64,000 bases of DNA, taken from the NCBI RefSeq assembly GCF_026625725.1, contig NZ_CP113060.1:3230001-3294000 (forward strand). The letters are read 5' to 3'. Position 1 is the stretch's first letter, and each line of letters starts with the position of its first letter. Below the pieces are notes generated by a model that searched no databases, had not been told where the DNA came from, and was given only the letters and a program-made list of their open reading frames with translations. The stretch comes from Pseudomonas sp. SL4(2022). GTDB lineage: Bacteria > Pseudomonadota > Gammaproteobacteria > Pseudomonadales > Pseudomonadaceae. The translations under genes and the position numbers were made by a program. Positions 35,200 through 44,958 of this stretch are shown one piece after another.

Positions 35200-36490
35200 G
35201 GAAGAACTCCAGCATGGCGTCGCTGTTGACGCGGTAGTTGAGGTTGCCGCAATGGCCACCCAGCGGGTACACCGTCAGCCGCTCACCAAAGGTGCTGCGC
35301 AGGTAGCCAAGGTCGCCGGGGCCGAGGATCACATCATCAGCGTTGTGCATCACGGCAATTTTGCGGCTGTTTTTCAGGTAGCCGGTCAGGGCATACAGGC
35401 TGACCTGATCAATCAGTTGCGCCAGGCTGCCGCCGTCATAACGGGCTCGCCACATGGGAATGACCTGTTCGGTCAGATAGCAGTCAAAGTCGCATTGCAG
35501 GGCACGCTTGAAGAAGGGGGTCAGGCTGGTGCCTTCCTTGATTGGATAGCTGATCGGGGTAATCAGCCCGCGACGGTTGATCAGGTCGGAGGTGAAGGCG
35601 ATATCGGCCGAGGAAAAGCGAAAGGCGGCACCAATGAGCATGGCCATCTGCTCATCGCTGAGTTTTTCCTTGGAGTTCTGAAAGTCATAAAGCAGGGCGT
35701 CGTTGATATCGACATAACCCTTGTCCTGGAAATAGCGAGTTAGTTTTCCCAGCACCAATTCGTAGAACGTGGTGCTGTTATCAATGCCCTTGACCCGTGT
35801 CTGCACCAGGCGATCCAGGTTACTGATCGAGGTGTAGAGGTTGACCGGTGGGTTGAGCAGCAACACGCGTTTAAAGTTGAAGCTGCCCCGAGTTTCGTCC
35901 AGCTCACTGACAAAGGCGGCATGCAGCGCGCCCAGGCTGTAACCGGTGAGGTGGAATTCACTGACTTTCAGGCGTGGATGCTGCGCCCGCACAGCTTGCA
36001 TCGCGCGGTACAGGTCGTCGGCGTCATCGCGGCTGATACCGGGTGTGGCAAACCGCGACGCGGCCGTCATGAAGTCATAGCTGGTGGGGGATGACAGCTG
36101 TACCACGTGATAACCCGCACCGTAGAACAGTTTCTTCAGGTATTCCGGGGTGCTGCTGGCGTAATGCGCACCCGTACCGGCAATGATAAAGATCAATGGC
36201 GCCTCGCCTGATTGCTTGGCCAGGCGATAGCGCATCTTGGTGACCGGCCAGAAATTCTCCGGGACCTCGAACTCACGCTCCGGTCGCAGTTTGGCTTGGT
36301 AATCCGCCTGGTCGATGTCCGCATCGGTGGGCAGTGCAGGTCTCAGTTCGGGCGGGGTGGTCGCCAGTGTGGCTTCGAGCGCATTATGCAGGGGGTAGCC
36401 ATAGCTACTGGCGTCGATATCAGCCGCGCTGACTGAGGCAGTCAGGGCCAGGCAACTGAGCAGGGCAAGCAGACGAGGGACAGGCAACAT
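35192..36490 (-). CDS. Periplasmic alpha/beta hydrolase next to mlaA
   Basis: A 432-residue protein with a signal peptide (about residues 1-22, ending SVSAA) and an alpha/beta hydrolase core. The nucleophile elbow is TGYSLGALHAA; NADDVILGPGD and LGGHCGN are the likely Asp and His sites. A CDFDC pair may form a disulfide. Close relatives are sometimes labelled serine/threonine kinase, but no kinase motif is present. It is co-transcribed with mlaA (8-nt overlap), which suggests a lipid-related esterase or lipase role; the substrate is unknown. Confidence 0.8.
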   Translation of the reverse strand: MLPVPRLLALLSCLALTASVSAADIDASSYGYPLHNALEATLATTPPELRPALPTDADIDQADYQAKLRPEREFEVPENFWPVTKMRYRLAKQSGEAPLIFIIAGTGAHYASSTPEYLKKLFYGAGYHVVQLSSPTSYDFMTAASRFATPGISRDDADDLYRAMQAVRAQHPRLKVSEFHLTGYSLGALHAAFVSELDETRGSFNFKRVLLLNPPVNLYTSISNLDRLVQTRVKGIDNSTTFYELVLGKLTRYFQDKGYVDINDALLYDFQNSKEKLSDEQMAMLIGAAFRFSSADIAFTSDLINRRGLITPISYPIKEGTSLTPFFKRALQCDFDCYLTEQVIPMWRARYDGGSLAQLIDQVSLYALTGYLKNSRKIAVMHNADDVILGPGDLGYLRSTFGERLTVYPLGGHCGNLNYRVNSDAMLEFFRG

Positions 36491-36621
36491 GGCGAAATCT
36501 CTTGAGCGCTAGGGCTGGTTCTGAGGCGGCGATCGACGCGGATCGATTTGACCACATAAGCGTGGCTAAGTGCCGCTTAGTTATAGGCAACCAAGTTTTC
36601 AGGCTGAAGTGCATATTGGTG

Positions 36622-37203
36622 TCACAACGGATCGGGCAGCAGTTGCAGTTGCTCGACCCAGATCAGCTCGCAGGCGCCATCTCCGGTGTCTTCACGGCTG
36701 AGTGAGCTGACCCAGCGATAGCCATCGTCGCCGTCGACCCGGACCAGCTGCCCGGTCAGCCGAATCTGCTGGCCCGCTTTGAGTTTGCTCAGGGTGCTGG
36801 CCACTGCCGGGGTAGCCGGTATCAGATGCATGTTGGCGCTGTTGATTTCGATCTGCCGCCGCTCGATCGGCAGTTGCTCGGCGCGCCAGAAGTACCAGCG
36901 GTTGCGCTGGCTGATGCTGATATGGCGCAGCACCTCGGGGTCAGCCATGGGGCCCCAGCCGAGCGCCAGGTCGGTGGGCGAGAGCTTGGCGCCGCGATCG
37001 AAGTAATAGTCTTCACGGCCGAGAACCCGTGCTTCCAACTGGAAATCTTGCAGGCGGCTGAGGGTATGCTCGGCCACGCGCCAGCTGCCGCTTTCGTGCG
37101 GGGTGCTGGGTGGCCGGTTGCCAGGGCTGGGTAGTAGGACCACCCAGAGCAGCCACAGGGCAAGCAGGCCGGCAGTGATCAGAATCAGGCGACGGATAGG
37201 CAT
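36622..37203 (-). CDS. Hypothetical membrane-anchored protein
   Basis: A 193-residue protein with an N-terminal membrane helix (residues about 5-25) and a periplasmic domain; no family is recognised with certainty. Sequence features include YYFDRGAKLSPTDLALGWGPM and a C-terminal beta-rich part (IRLTGQLVRVDGDDGYRWVS) that looks OB-fold-like. Similar proteins are conserved hypotheticals of pseudomonads. It lies 131 bp upstream of the hydrolase gene on the same strand; no strong terminator is seen between. Confidence 0.75.
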   Translation of the reverse strand: MPIRRLILITAGLLALWLLWVVLLPSPGNRPPSTPHESGSWRVAEHTLSRLQDFQLEARVLGREDYYFDRGAKLSPTDLALGWGPMADPEVLRHISISQRNRWYFWRAEQLPIERRQIEINSANMHLIPATPAVASTLSKLKAGQQIRLTGQLVRVDGDDGYRWVSSLSREDTGDGACELIWVEQLQLLPDPL

Positions 37204-37376
37204 GAGGAGAGTCTAGGGCCTGTTGGTATTTCATTCACAGCCCTTTGCGTGCGGCTGATTTGTGCTGCAAGACGGCTGCGTTGACATGACAAGCGCTTTT
37301 GCCTGTCGTGCGGGGGGTGTCATCCGCTGCGCGTCGGCTTATCCTACGCAGCCATTTCCTTGTCCCGAGCTTTTAT

Positions 37377-37745
37377 ATGCCGCGTTACCTGCCCCTGGCC
37401 CTTGTATTGATCGCTGCTGCCCTGAGTCTGGCCGCCAGTCTGCTGCTGCGTTACCAGTTGATGGAGAATGAGTTGTGGGTGGGGGTGTGCGTGGCCGAGC
37501 CGGAACGCCTGAGCTGTGAAGTGCGCGCCCTGTTCGGTTGGCTGATCCACTTCCGTGTGCTGTCGCTGGGTGCATTGGGCTGCGCGCTGCTGGCCTTTGT
37601 CCTGCCCGGGCTGTGGGGGCAGCGTCTGGCGGTGCCGGCTTTGCTGCTGGGCCTGCCGGCATTGGTGCTGTACAGCGCCAGCCTCGCGGTTTTTGCCGTG
37701 GTGCTGGCGCTGTTGCGTTTGGTGCGTGCGCCTAAAACTGTCTGA
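37377..37745 (+). CDS. Hypothetical four-helix membrane protein
   Basis: A 122-residue hydrophobic protein with four predicted membrane helices (about 5-24, 50-72, 78-97, 99-117) and a short loop with two Cys (VGVCVAEPERLSCEVRALFG). No known family is recognised. ATG 37377 is chosen because the hydrophobic segment begins right after it; no clear ribosome binding site is seen. It converges on the GH17 gene with 0 bp between the stop codons. Confidence 0.7.
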   Translation: MPRYLPLALVLIAAALSLAASLLLRYQLMENELWVGVCVAEPERLSCEVRALFGWLIHFRVLSLGALGCALLAFVLPGLWGQRLAVPALLLGLPALVLYSASLAVFAVVLALLRLVRAPKTV

Positions 37746-39305
37746 TCAGGCGGTTTGCGGCTTGGCTCGCAGGCTGCGCCATAGTGCACTGACCAGCAGG
37801 GCGCTGGTCAGTGCCCAGCCTAGGGCCTGCAGGTTGCTGAAGGTTTCCTGATACAGCTGCGGGGCGATACCCGCACCAATCAGCAGGGCCAACAGCGCCA
37901 CTTCGCGGCGGTAGCCGCTGACGGGCTGGCACAGGTAAACCACTGCCGGCAGCAGCAGCGCGGCGCTGGGGAAGCTGCGGTAGCGCGCGTCCATCACCAG
38001 CGCCAGCATCATCACCGCTCCGGCAAAACCGCTCAGCACCAGCCACAGCGCTGCCTTGCTGCTTAACCATTGGCGAAGCTGCAAGCGCCAGCCGCTGGCC
38101 TGGCTGAGTTGCAGGGCCGCATGGGCCAGTACCAGCAGGTTGAGCGTTATCAGCGCTGCACTCCACAACCATTCGCCCAGGTAGCGGCTGGTCACCAGCG
38201 TCAGCTCTGCAAACAGGCCGATGCAGGTAGCGGCCAGCGCAGCCAGCAGGGGCAGCAGCAGGGCAGCGCGGCTCGATTGTGGGCGGCCGGCAAACAGCAG
38301 CGTGGCCATAAACAGAATCAGGCTGGTGGCCAACCAGACCGGCCAATGCGGTAGGTTGGAAACCGGCCCGGCGAGGATTGACTTGTCCTGGCGGTCAGCG
38401 TCATACAGCCCCCAATAACCGCCTACCGCGCCTTCGCTGACGCGCTTCCAGGGCTGGTCGAAGGCCTCGATCAGGTTGTAGCGCCAGCCATTCTGTTCGG
38501 CCATGGCGACAAAACCACGGATGAATTTGGCCTGGTTGATCAGGCTGGGTACGGCTGTTTCGCGCTGACGGCCTTCGCTGGGCCAGCCGGTTTCGCCGAT
38601 CAGGATGTCCTTGGGGGCATAGGCGTTACCGAAGGTCTGTCGCACTTCTGCCACTTCATGCAATGCTGTTTCGATGCCGGCCGGGTTATCTTCCCAGTAA
38701 GGCAGCAGGTGGATGGTGATGAAGTCCACCGCAGGAGCAACTTCGGGGTGTTTGAGCCAGAACTCCCAGACATCGGCATAGGTTACCGGCTGCTGGATCT
38801 GTGCCTTGACCTGCTCAATCAGCGCCACCAGTTGCTCGGCTGTGACCTCCTTGCGCAGCAGGGCCTCGTTGCCGACGATGACCGACTGGATCACATCGGG
38901 ATGGGCGTTGGCCATTTTCACCAAGCCAGCAATCTCTACGGCGGTGTCGGCCGGGTTGCGGCTGACCCAGGCGCCAGCAATCAGCTTCAAGCCGTGCTTG
39001 CGGGCCATGTTCGGCAGCTCTTCCAGGCCGGTCACCGAGTAGGTGCGCAGGCACTCGAAGCGTTCGGCCAGCAAGGCCAGGTCCGCTTCCATTCGCTCTG
39101 GCCGCAGTTGCATGGGCTTATCGAAGGGCGACTGATCTTTGTCGAACGGCGTATAGGAGGCGCATTGCAGTTTGTGCGTTGGCGTGGCGGCATCGGCCAG
39201 TTCAACGGGTTGGCCAATACCAAACCAGAGCCCTGAAAGGGCGAGCAAACCGAACAGGAAGGCCAAGGCGTAGGGTGCAGCAGGGAAACGGGAAGTGGCT
39301 GGCAT
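37746..39305 (-). CDS. GH17 membrane beta-glucan enzyme
   Basis: A 519-residue protein with an N-terminal membrane helix, a periplasmic GH17 domain (about 35-305) and about eight C-terminal membrane helices. The GH17 acid/base Glu is in VIVGNEALLRKE and the nucleophile Glu in ILIGETGWPSEG. Relatives are labelled beta-(1-6)/(1-3) glucan synthase, or NdvC-like, and modify periplasmic glucans. ATG 39305 (MPATSRFP) is preferred over one 11 codons upstream; neither has a good ribosome binding site. Substrate is inferred. Confidence 0.82.
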   Translation of the reverse strand: MPATSRFPAAPYALAFLFGLLALSGLWFGIGQPVELADAATPTHKLQCASYTPFDKDQSPFDKPMQLRPERMEADLALLAERFECLRTYSVTGLEELPNMARKHGLKLIAGAWVSRNPADTAVEIAGLVKMANAHPDVIQSVIVGNEALLRKEVTAEQLVALIEQVKAQIQQPVTYADVWEFWLKHPEVAPAVDFITIHLLPYWEDNPAGIETALHEVAEVRQTFGNAYAPKDILIGETGWPSEGRQRETAVPSLINQAKFIRGFVAMAEQNGWRYNLIEAFDQPWKRVSEGAVGGYWGLYDADRQDKSILAGPVSNLPHWPVWLATSLILFMATLLFAGRPQSSRAALLLPLLAALAATCIGLFAELTLVTSRYLGEWLWSAALITLNLLVLAHAALQLSQASGWRLQLRQWLSSKAALWLVLSGFAGAVMMLALVMDARYRSFPSAALLLPAVVYLCQPVSGYRREVALLALLIGAGIAPQLYQETFSNLQALGWALTSALLVSALWRSLRAKPQTA

Positions 39306-39413
39306 GATACGTGCGCGTATGGTGGTTGAGGCGCGCATAGTAGCGGATTGCTCGACGTCTCGGCTGGCTGTTTTTATCGCTCAGATAGCGCTCATTGTGG
39401 CGATCTGCGACGG

Positions 39414-39638
39414 TTATGCCTGGTGATGCAACCAGGCATGTTTGGGCTGCGTGGCCGTTTGTGAGGTACGCCCCTCGAAACGCTGCCAGACCTTCTCGTG
39501 GAAGTAGAAACCCACCGAGTTGCACAGCGGTTCGATGGCGGCCACCAACCCACTGGCGGCAACGCTGCCGGTCAGTGCGTAGGTAACACCGAAGGCAATG
39601 CAGAAATGCATCAGGGTAAATGTCAGTGTCTTGAGCAT
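39414..39638 (-). CDS. DUF2061 family small membrane protein
   Basis: A 74-residue protein with the DUF2061 pattern: LKTLTFTLMHFCIAFGVTYALTGS and GLVAAIEPLCNSVGFYFHEKVW, giving two membrane helices. ATG 39638 has GAGGTGG 4-5 nt upstream; an in-frame ATG 10 codons earlier has none. The function of the family is unknown. Confidence 0.82.
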   Translation of the reverse strand: MLKTLTFTLMHFCIAFGVTYALTGSVAASGLVAAIEPLCNSVGFYFHEKVWQRFEGRTSQTATQPKHAWLHHQA

Positions 39639-39784
39639 GGCCCACCTCGAGTGAGAATTATTCTTCATTGAGGTGCAGCCTAGTTGCTTACCTTCTATTG
39701 GGAAAATATTTCATTTGAATTGTTGTGATAGTTTTTCTTGATTTAATTGTCGCGGGTAATGAAAGGCCAGCGCTTGGGCTGGGT

Positions 39785-39902
39785 TTTAAAGCTAACGCAC
39801 CTTCGCGCGGCTCCGCAGGGTGGCGGAGCGAATAACCGGGACGCAGCCCCTGGTGTGGGGGGGGCGGCGGATACAAAAAGCCCCGGCATTAACCGAGGCG
39901 TT
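39785..39902 (-). repeat. Degenerate partial copy of the tRNA-Asn distal repeat
   Basis: This stretch aligns with the distal part of the 149-bp unit (GCACCTTCGCGCGG, GCGAATAACC, GCGGATACAAAAAG, terminator stem) with many changes, and lacks a recognisable tRNA 3' end at its far side. It is the most decayed end of the array. The bases from 39669 to 39784 hold nothing recognisable. Confidence 0.75.
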
Positions 39903-40051
39903 GAATGTGGCTCCGCGACCTGGACTCGACAGCGAAGTTGAACGCACCTTCGCGCGGCCCCGTAGGGGTGGGCGTAGCGAATAACCTGGGACGTAGTCCC
40001 TGGTGAGGGTCCGGCGGATACAAAAAAGCCCCGGCATTAGCCGAGGCTTTT
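39903..40051 (-). repeat. tRNA-Asn distal tandem repeat, unit A (149 bp)
   Basis: Read on the minus strand the unit ends a transcript segment with the last 22 nt of tRNA-Asn including CCA (plus-strand match at 39908-39929). It differs from unit B at about 6 of 149 positions. It contains small hairpins (a GGGAC/GTCCC stem, a CCCC/GGGG stem) and a copy of the tRNA terminator at 40022-40051. Confidence 0.92.
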
Positions 40052-40200
40052 GAATGTGGCTCCGCGACCTGGACTCGACAGCGAAGTTGAACGCGCTTTA
40101 GCGCGGCCCCTTAGGGGTGAGCGTAGCGAATAACCTGGGACGTAGTCCCTGGTGAGGGTCCGGCGGATACAAAAAAGCCCCGGCATTAACCGAGGCTTTT
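40052..40200 (-). repeat. tRNA-Asn distal tandem repeat, unit B (149 bp)
   Basis: Adjacent to the intact tRNA-Asn. It begins at the same phase as unit A, exactly 149 bp later, and carries the 22-nt tRNA 3' end at 40057-40078 and the tRNA terminator at 40171-40200. It also has a palindromic GCGCTTTAGCGC not kept in unit A. Confidence 0.92.
40171..40200 (-). terminator. Rho-independent terminator of tRNA-Asn
   Basis: On the minus strand AAGCCTCGG and CCGGGGCTT pair around TTAATG, followed by a T run. It lies 5 nt after the tRNA CCA. Copies lie at 40022-40051 and 39875-39902, one per repeat unit. Confidence 0.85.
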
Positions 40201-40205
40201 GAATG

Positions 40206-40281
40206 TGGCTCCGCGACCTGGACTCGAACCAGGGACCCAATGATTAACAGTCATTTGCTCTACCGACTGAGCTATCGCGGA
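40206..40281 (-). tRNA. tRNA-Asn (GTT)
   Basis: A 76-nt cloverleaf on the minus strand, beginning TCCGCGATAGCTCAG and ending with an encoded CCA. The anticodon loop CTGTTAA gives GTT. The acceptor pairs TCCGCGA with TCGCGGA, and the T arm is CCTGG/CCAGG around TTCGAGT. Confidence 0.97.
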
Positions 40282-40293
40282 ACAACGGCGCGT

Positions 40294-40321
40294 ATCCTAC
40301 TGATTCACAACGGGAAGTCAA
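40294..40321 (-). promoter_or_regulatory. Sigma-70 promoter of tRNA-Asn
   Basis: On the minus strand: TTGACT (plus 40316-40321), a 16-nt spacer and TAGGAT (plus 40294-40299), followed by a GC-rich discriminator and the tRNA 13 nt later. The -35 box lies inside the arm of the hairpin at 40304-40345. Confidence 0.7.
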
Positions 40322-40345
40322 GTATCCATGACCTCCCGTTGTGAA
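40304..40345 (-). terminator. Long stem-loop after the aminotransferase gene
   Basis: A 17-position stem (40304-40320 with 40329-40345) with a single A-C mismatch and an 8-nt loop starts 3 nt after the aminotransferase stop. It has the form of an attenuator or terminator but lacks a clean T run, and it shares sequence with the tRNA-Asn promoter. Confidence 0.65.
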
Positions 40346-40348
40346 CGA

Positions 40349-41545
40349 TCAGAGTACCTGGGCGATGGCCTGGGTAACTGCTGGCAGGTTGCGCTGATTC
40401 AGCGCTGCCACGCAGATGCGCCCGGTACTGACGGCGTAGATGCCGAACTCGGTTTTCAGCCGTTCAACTTGCTCGGCGGTGAGGCCTGAGTAGGAGAACA
40501 TGCCGCGTTGCTGAGCGACAAAGCCGAAATCGCGTTTGCAGTTCAGGGCTGCCAGTTGCTCGACCATGGCCAGGCGCATGCCGCGAATACGCTCGCGCAT
40601 GCCGGCCAGCTCTTCTTCCCATAGGGCGCGCAGTTCAGGGCTGTTGAGCACGCTGGCGACCACGGTGGCACCGTGGGTCGGTGGGTTGGAGTAGTTGGTG
40701 CGGATCACGCGCTTGGCTTGCGACAGTACGCGGCCGGCTTCTTCCTGGCTGCCGGTGACGATGGACAGCGCGCCGACGCGCTCGCCGTACAGCGAGAAGG
40801 ATTTCGAGAACGAGCTGGAGACGAAGAACGGGATACCCGCTTGAGCAAACAGACGCACGGCAAAGGCGTCCTGCTCGATACCGTCGCCAAAGCCCTGGTA
40901 GGCGATGTCGAGGAATGGCACATGCTCGCGCTCGCGCAGTACGTCCAGTACGGCTTTCCAGTCGTCCAGCGACAAGTCGACGCCGGTCGGGTTATGGCAG
41001 CAGGCATGCAGCACAACAACCGAGCGGACGGGTAGGTTCTTCAGGTCTTCGAGCATGCCGGCGCGGTTGATGCCGTGGCTGGCGGCGTCGTAGTAGCGGT
41101 AGTTCTGTACCGGGAAACCCGCCGACTCGAACAGCGCGCGGTGGTTTTCCCAGCTTGGGTCGCTGATCGCCACCACAGTGTTGGGCAGCAGGCGCTTGAG
41201 GAAATCCGCGCCGGTTTTCAATGCGCCAGTGCCGCCGACAGCCTGGGTGGTGATTACCCGGTCAGCGGCAATCAATTCGGAGTCGGCACCCAGCAACAGT
41301 TTCTGCACGGCGCTGTCATAAGCAGCAATGCCTTCGATCGGCAGGTAGCCGCGCGGGGCGTGGGCTTCAATGCGGGCTTTCTCGGCTTCGGCGACGGCAC
41401 GCAGCAAGGGAATGCGGCCTTCCTCGTTGTAGTAAACGCCCACGCCCAGGTTGACTTTGGTCGCACGGGTATCGGCGTTGAATGCTTCGTTGAGGCCCAG
41501 GATGGGGTCGCGCGGAGCCATTTCGACGGCAGAGAACAGACTCAT
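40349..41545 (-). CDS. Aromatic/aspartate amino acid aminotransferase (class I)
   Basis: A 398-residue PLP enzyme of the aspartate/tyrosine aminotransferase group. The Schiff-base Lys248 lies in SSSFSKSFSLYGERVG; HACCHNPTGVDLS and DIAYQGFGDG are cofactor and substrate motifs. ATG 41545 (MSLFSAVEMAPRDPILGL) matches the usual family start; upstream in-frame codons extend into the uvrB promoter region. It is divergent from uvrB, as in other pseudomonads. TyrB-type and AspC-type specificity cannot be told apart by eye. Confidence 0.93.
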   Translation of the reverse strand: MSLFSAVEMAPRDPILGLNEAFNADTRATKVNLGVGVYYNEEGRIPLLRAVAEAEKARIEAHAPRGYLPIEGIAAYDSAVQKLLLGADSELIAADRVITTQAVGGTGALKTGADFLKRLLPNTVVAISDPSWENHRALFESAGFPVQNYRYYDAASHGINRAGMLEDLKNLPVRSVVVLHACCHNPTGVDLSLDDWKAVLDVLREREHVPFLDIAYQGFGDGIEQDAFAVRLFAQAGIPFFVSSSFSKSFSLYGERVGALSIVTGSQEEAGRVLSQAKRVIRTNYSNPPTHGATVVASVLNSPELRALWEEELAGMRERIRGMRLAMVEQLAALNCKRDFGFVAQQRGMFSYSGLTAEQVERLKTEFGIYAVSTGRICVAALNQRNLPAVTQAIAQVL

Positions 41546-41611
41546 GGATGCGGCAGCTCTGAAGGGAGAGGTGAGTATCAGGCAACACCCTGCTAGGGGT
41601 TGCGTAAGTGG

Positions 41612-41628
41612 GCCGGTAGTATACCGGC
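41612..41628. promoter_or_regulatory. 17-bp palindrome between aminotransferase and uvrB
   Basis: GCCGGTA (41612-41618) and TACCGGC (41622-41628) are perfect inverted repeats around GTA. The minus strand contains TATACT within it, a possible -10 box for the aminotransferase gene. It may be an operator; no regulator is known to me for it. Confidence 0.4.
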
Positions 41629-41720
41629 GCATAACCTGTGCTGCGACAGCAGGCACACGCTTTTCACCGGTTTTGACGTAGGCTTTCAGGCCGCGTCACA
41701 GCCGCTTGTCGAGGTTTGTC

Positions 41721-43736
<2,016 letters not shown>

Positions 43737-43750
43737 TTGGCTGGGTGTGG

Positions 43751-43803
43751 AAGGGGCTTTCGCCGCGACAGGATGACCGTTTGTCCGCGGCTAAAGCCCC
43801 TTT
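43751..43803. terminator. Bidirectional terminator between uvrB and EamA gene
   Basis: AAGGGGCTTT (43751-43760) pairs with AAAGCCCCTT (43793-43802) at the base, and an inner CCGCG/CGCGG stem closes a long hairpin. T-rich on both outer sides. It separates convergent genes and resembles the REP-like hairpins of pseudomonads. Confidence 0.75.
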
Positions 43804-43816
43804 CTCAGGTGTGCGA

Positions 43817-44713
43817 TTAACGTCGGCCGAAGATAATCAGCACCACACCGCCGAGGGTGATGCCACAGGCCAGCATCGCCAGCAGGCTCAGGCGCTCGCC
43901 CAGCAGCAGGTAGCCCAGCAACAACGCGACTACCGGGTTGACGAAGGCGAAGGTCGACACCAGGCTCGGCCGCACCTCGCGCAGCAGCCAGAAATACGCC
44001 GGATACACGCCGAGGCTGACAGGTAGCACCAGATACGCCAGCCACAACCAGGCATTGCTGCTTATGGCGCGCAGGTCCAGCGCTTGCCAGTCGCCGTGCC
44101 ACAGGCCGAACAGGGCCAGCAGCAGTGCGCCGATCAGCATCTGCAGGCTCAGGCCGAGCCAACTGGAGCGAAACGCTGGGCGCTGACGCATCAGCCAGGC
44201 CCCGCCGGCCCAGAGCAGCGTTGCAAACACCACCAGCAGGCCGGCGAACCACTGTTCGATGGAGGCGCTGTGATCCAGGCCGTTGTTCATCAGTAGCACA
44301 ATCCCGCCGCAGGCCAGCGCCAGGCCGCACATCACCCACAGCGGCGGGTGCTCCCCGAGCAGCCATTCCAGTGCCACGCTCCACAGTGGCAGCGTGGTGT
44401 AGAGCATCGCCAGCATGCCGGTCGGCAAATACTGGTTGGCGTAGATCAGCGCCCCCTGGCCGACCGCAATCAAGGCCAGGCTGCCAATCAGTACGCCGCC
44501 CCAGTCACTGCGCTGCATGTGCAGTTGACCGCTGAGCAGTACCCAGGCCAGCGCGAGCAGGCCGGCAATCGAGAAGCGCAGGCTGCCGATGACGAACGGC
44601 GGCACTTCCAGTAGGAGAAAGTGGTTGGCCAGGTAGGTGGTGCCCCAGCCGATATAGAGCGTGGCAAAGGCGACAATCAGCAGCAGGCTGCGGGTGCGTG
44701 ATGGTGTGGACAT
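43817..44713 (-). CDS. EamA family (DMT) transporter
   Basis: A 298-residue protein with ten predicted membrane helices in two EamA halves: the first includes FATLYIGWGTTYLANHFLLL and LRFSIAGLLALAWVLLSG, the second AFVNPVVALLLGYLLLGERL. The family exports small metabolites such as amino acids. ATG 44713 (MSTPSRTRSLLL) is chosen; upstream in-frame codons are hydrophilic and reach into gltX. The substrate is unknown. Confidence 0.88.
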   Translation of the reverse strand: MSTPSRTRSLLLIVAFATLYIGWGTTYLANHFLLLEVPPFVIGSLRFSIAGLLALAWVLLSGQLHMQRSDWGGVLIGSLALIAVGQGALIYANQYLPTGMLAMLYTTLPLWSVALEWLLGEHPPLWVMCGLALACGGIVLLMNNGLDHSASIEQWFAGLLVVFATLLWAGGAWLMRQRPAFRSSWLGLSLQMLIGALLLALFGLWHGDWQALDLRAISSNAWLWLAYLVLPVSLGVYPAYFWLLREVRPSLVSTFAFVNPVVALLLGYLLLGERLSLLAMLACGITLGGVVLIIFGRR

Positions 44714-44958
44714 GGTGATCTGAATTGGCAAGTCGGCAGGGCAGGTGGCGGGAAAAGCTGCGGGGCCCGCAGTAGAGGGCGTCAGTCTAAGCGCGCTGAC
44801 GTTGTTGTCCAGCCTGCTGCGTACTACAGGATAAAGCGTTAGCCCTCGGCGGGCGCGGGCGCAGCTGAAATAGCCGTGCTGGCTGGAGCCGGCGGCTACC
44901 AGCCTGTTAATATCGTGGCCTTGAAAGATTGCCCGTTGCACATTCTCTGAGAGCCGCC

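Noticed and set aside
39792..40240. Arg-rich minus-strand frames of 81 and 67 codons in the tRNA-Asn repeats
   Set aside because: They run through tRNA and terminator sequence and follow from the repeat itself. E. coli tyrT repeats also hold an Arg-rich frame, so the likeness is noted, but there is no evidence of translation.
41639..41656. LexA box before uvrB (CTGT...ACAG)
   Set aside because: The arms are 6 nt apart instead of 8, so it does not fit the SOS box.
43751..43803. Mobile REP element after uvrB
   Set aside because: Only a single hairpin is seen and no second copy in the window, so it is kept as a terminator only.
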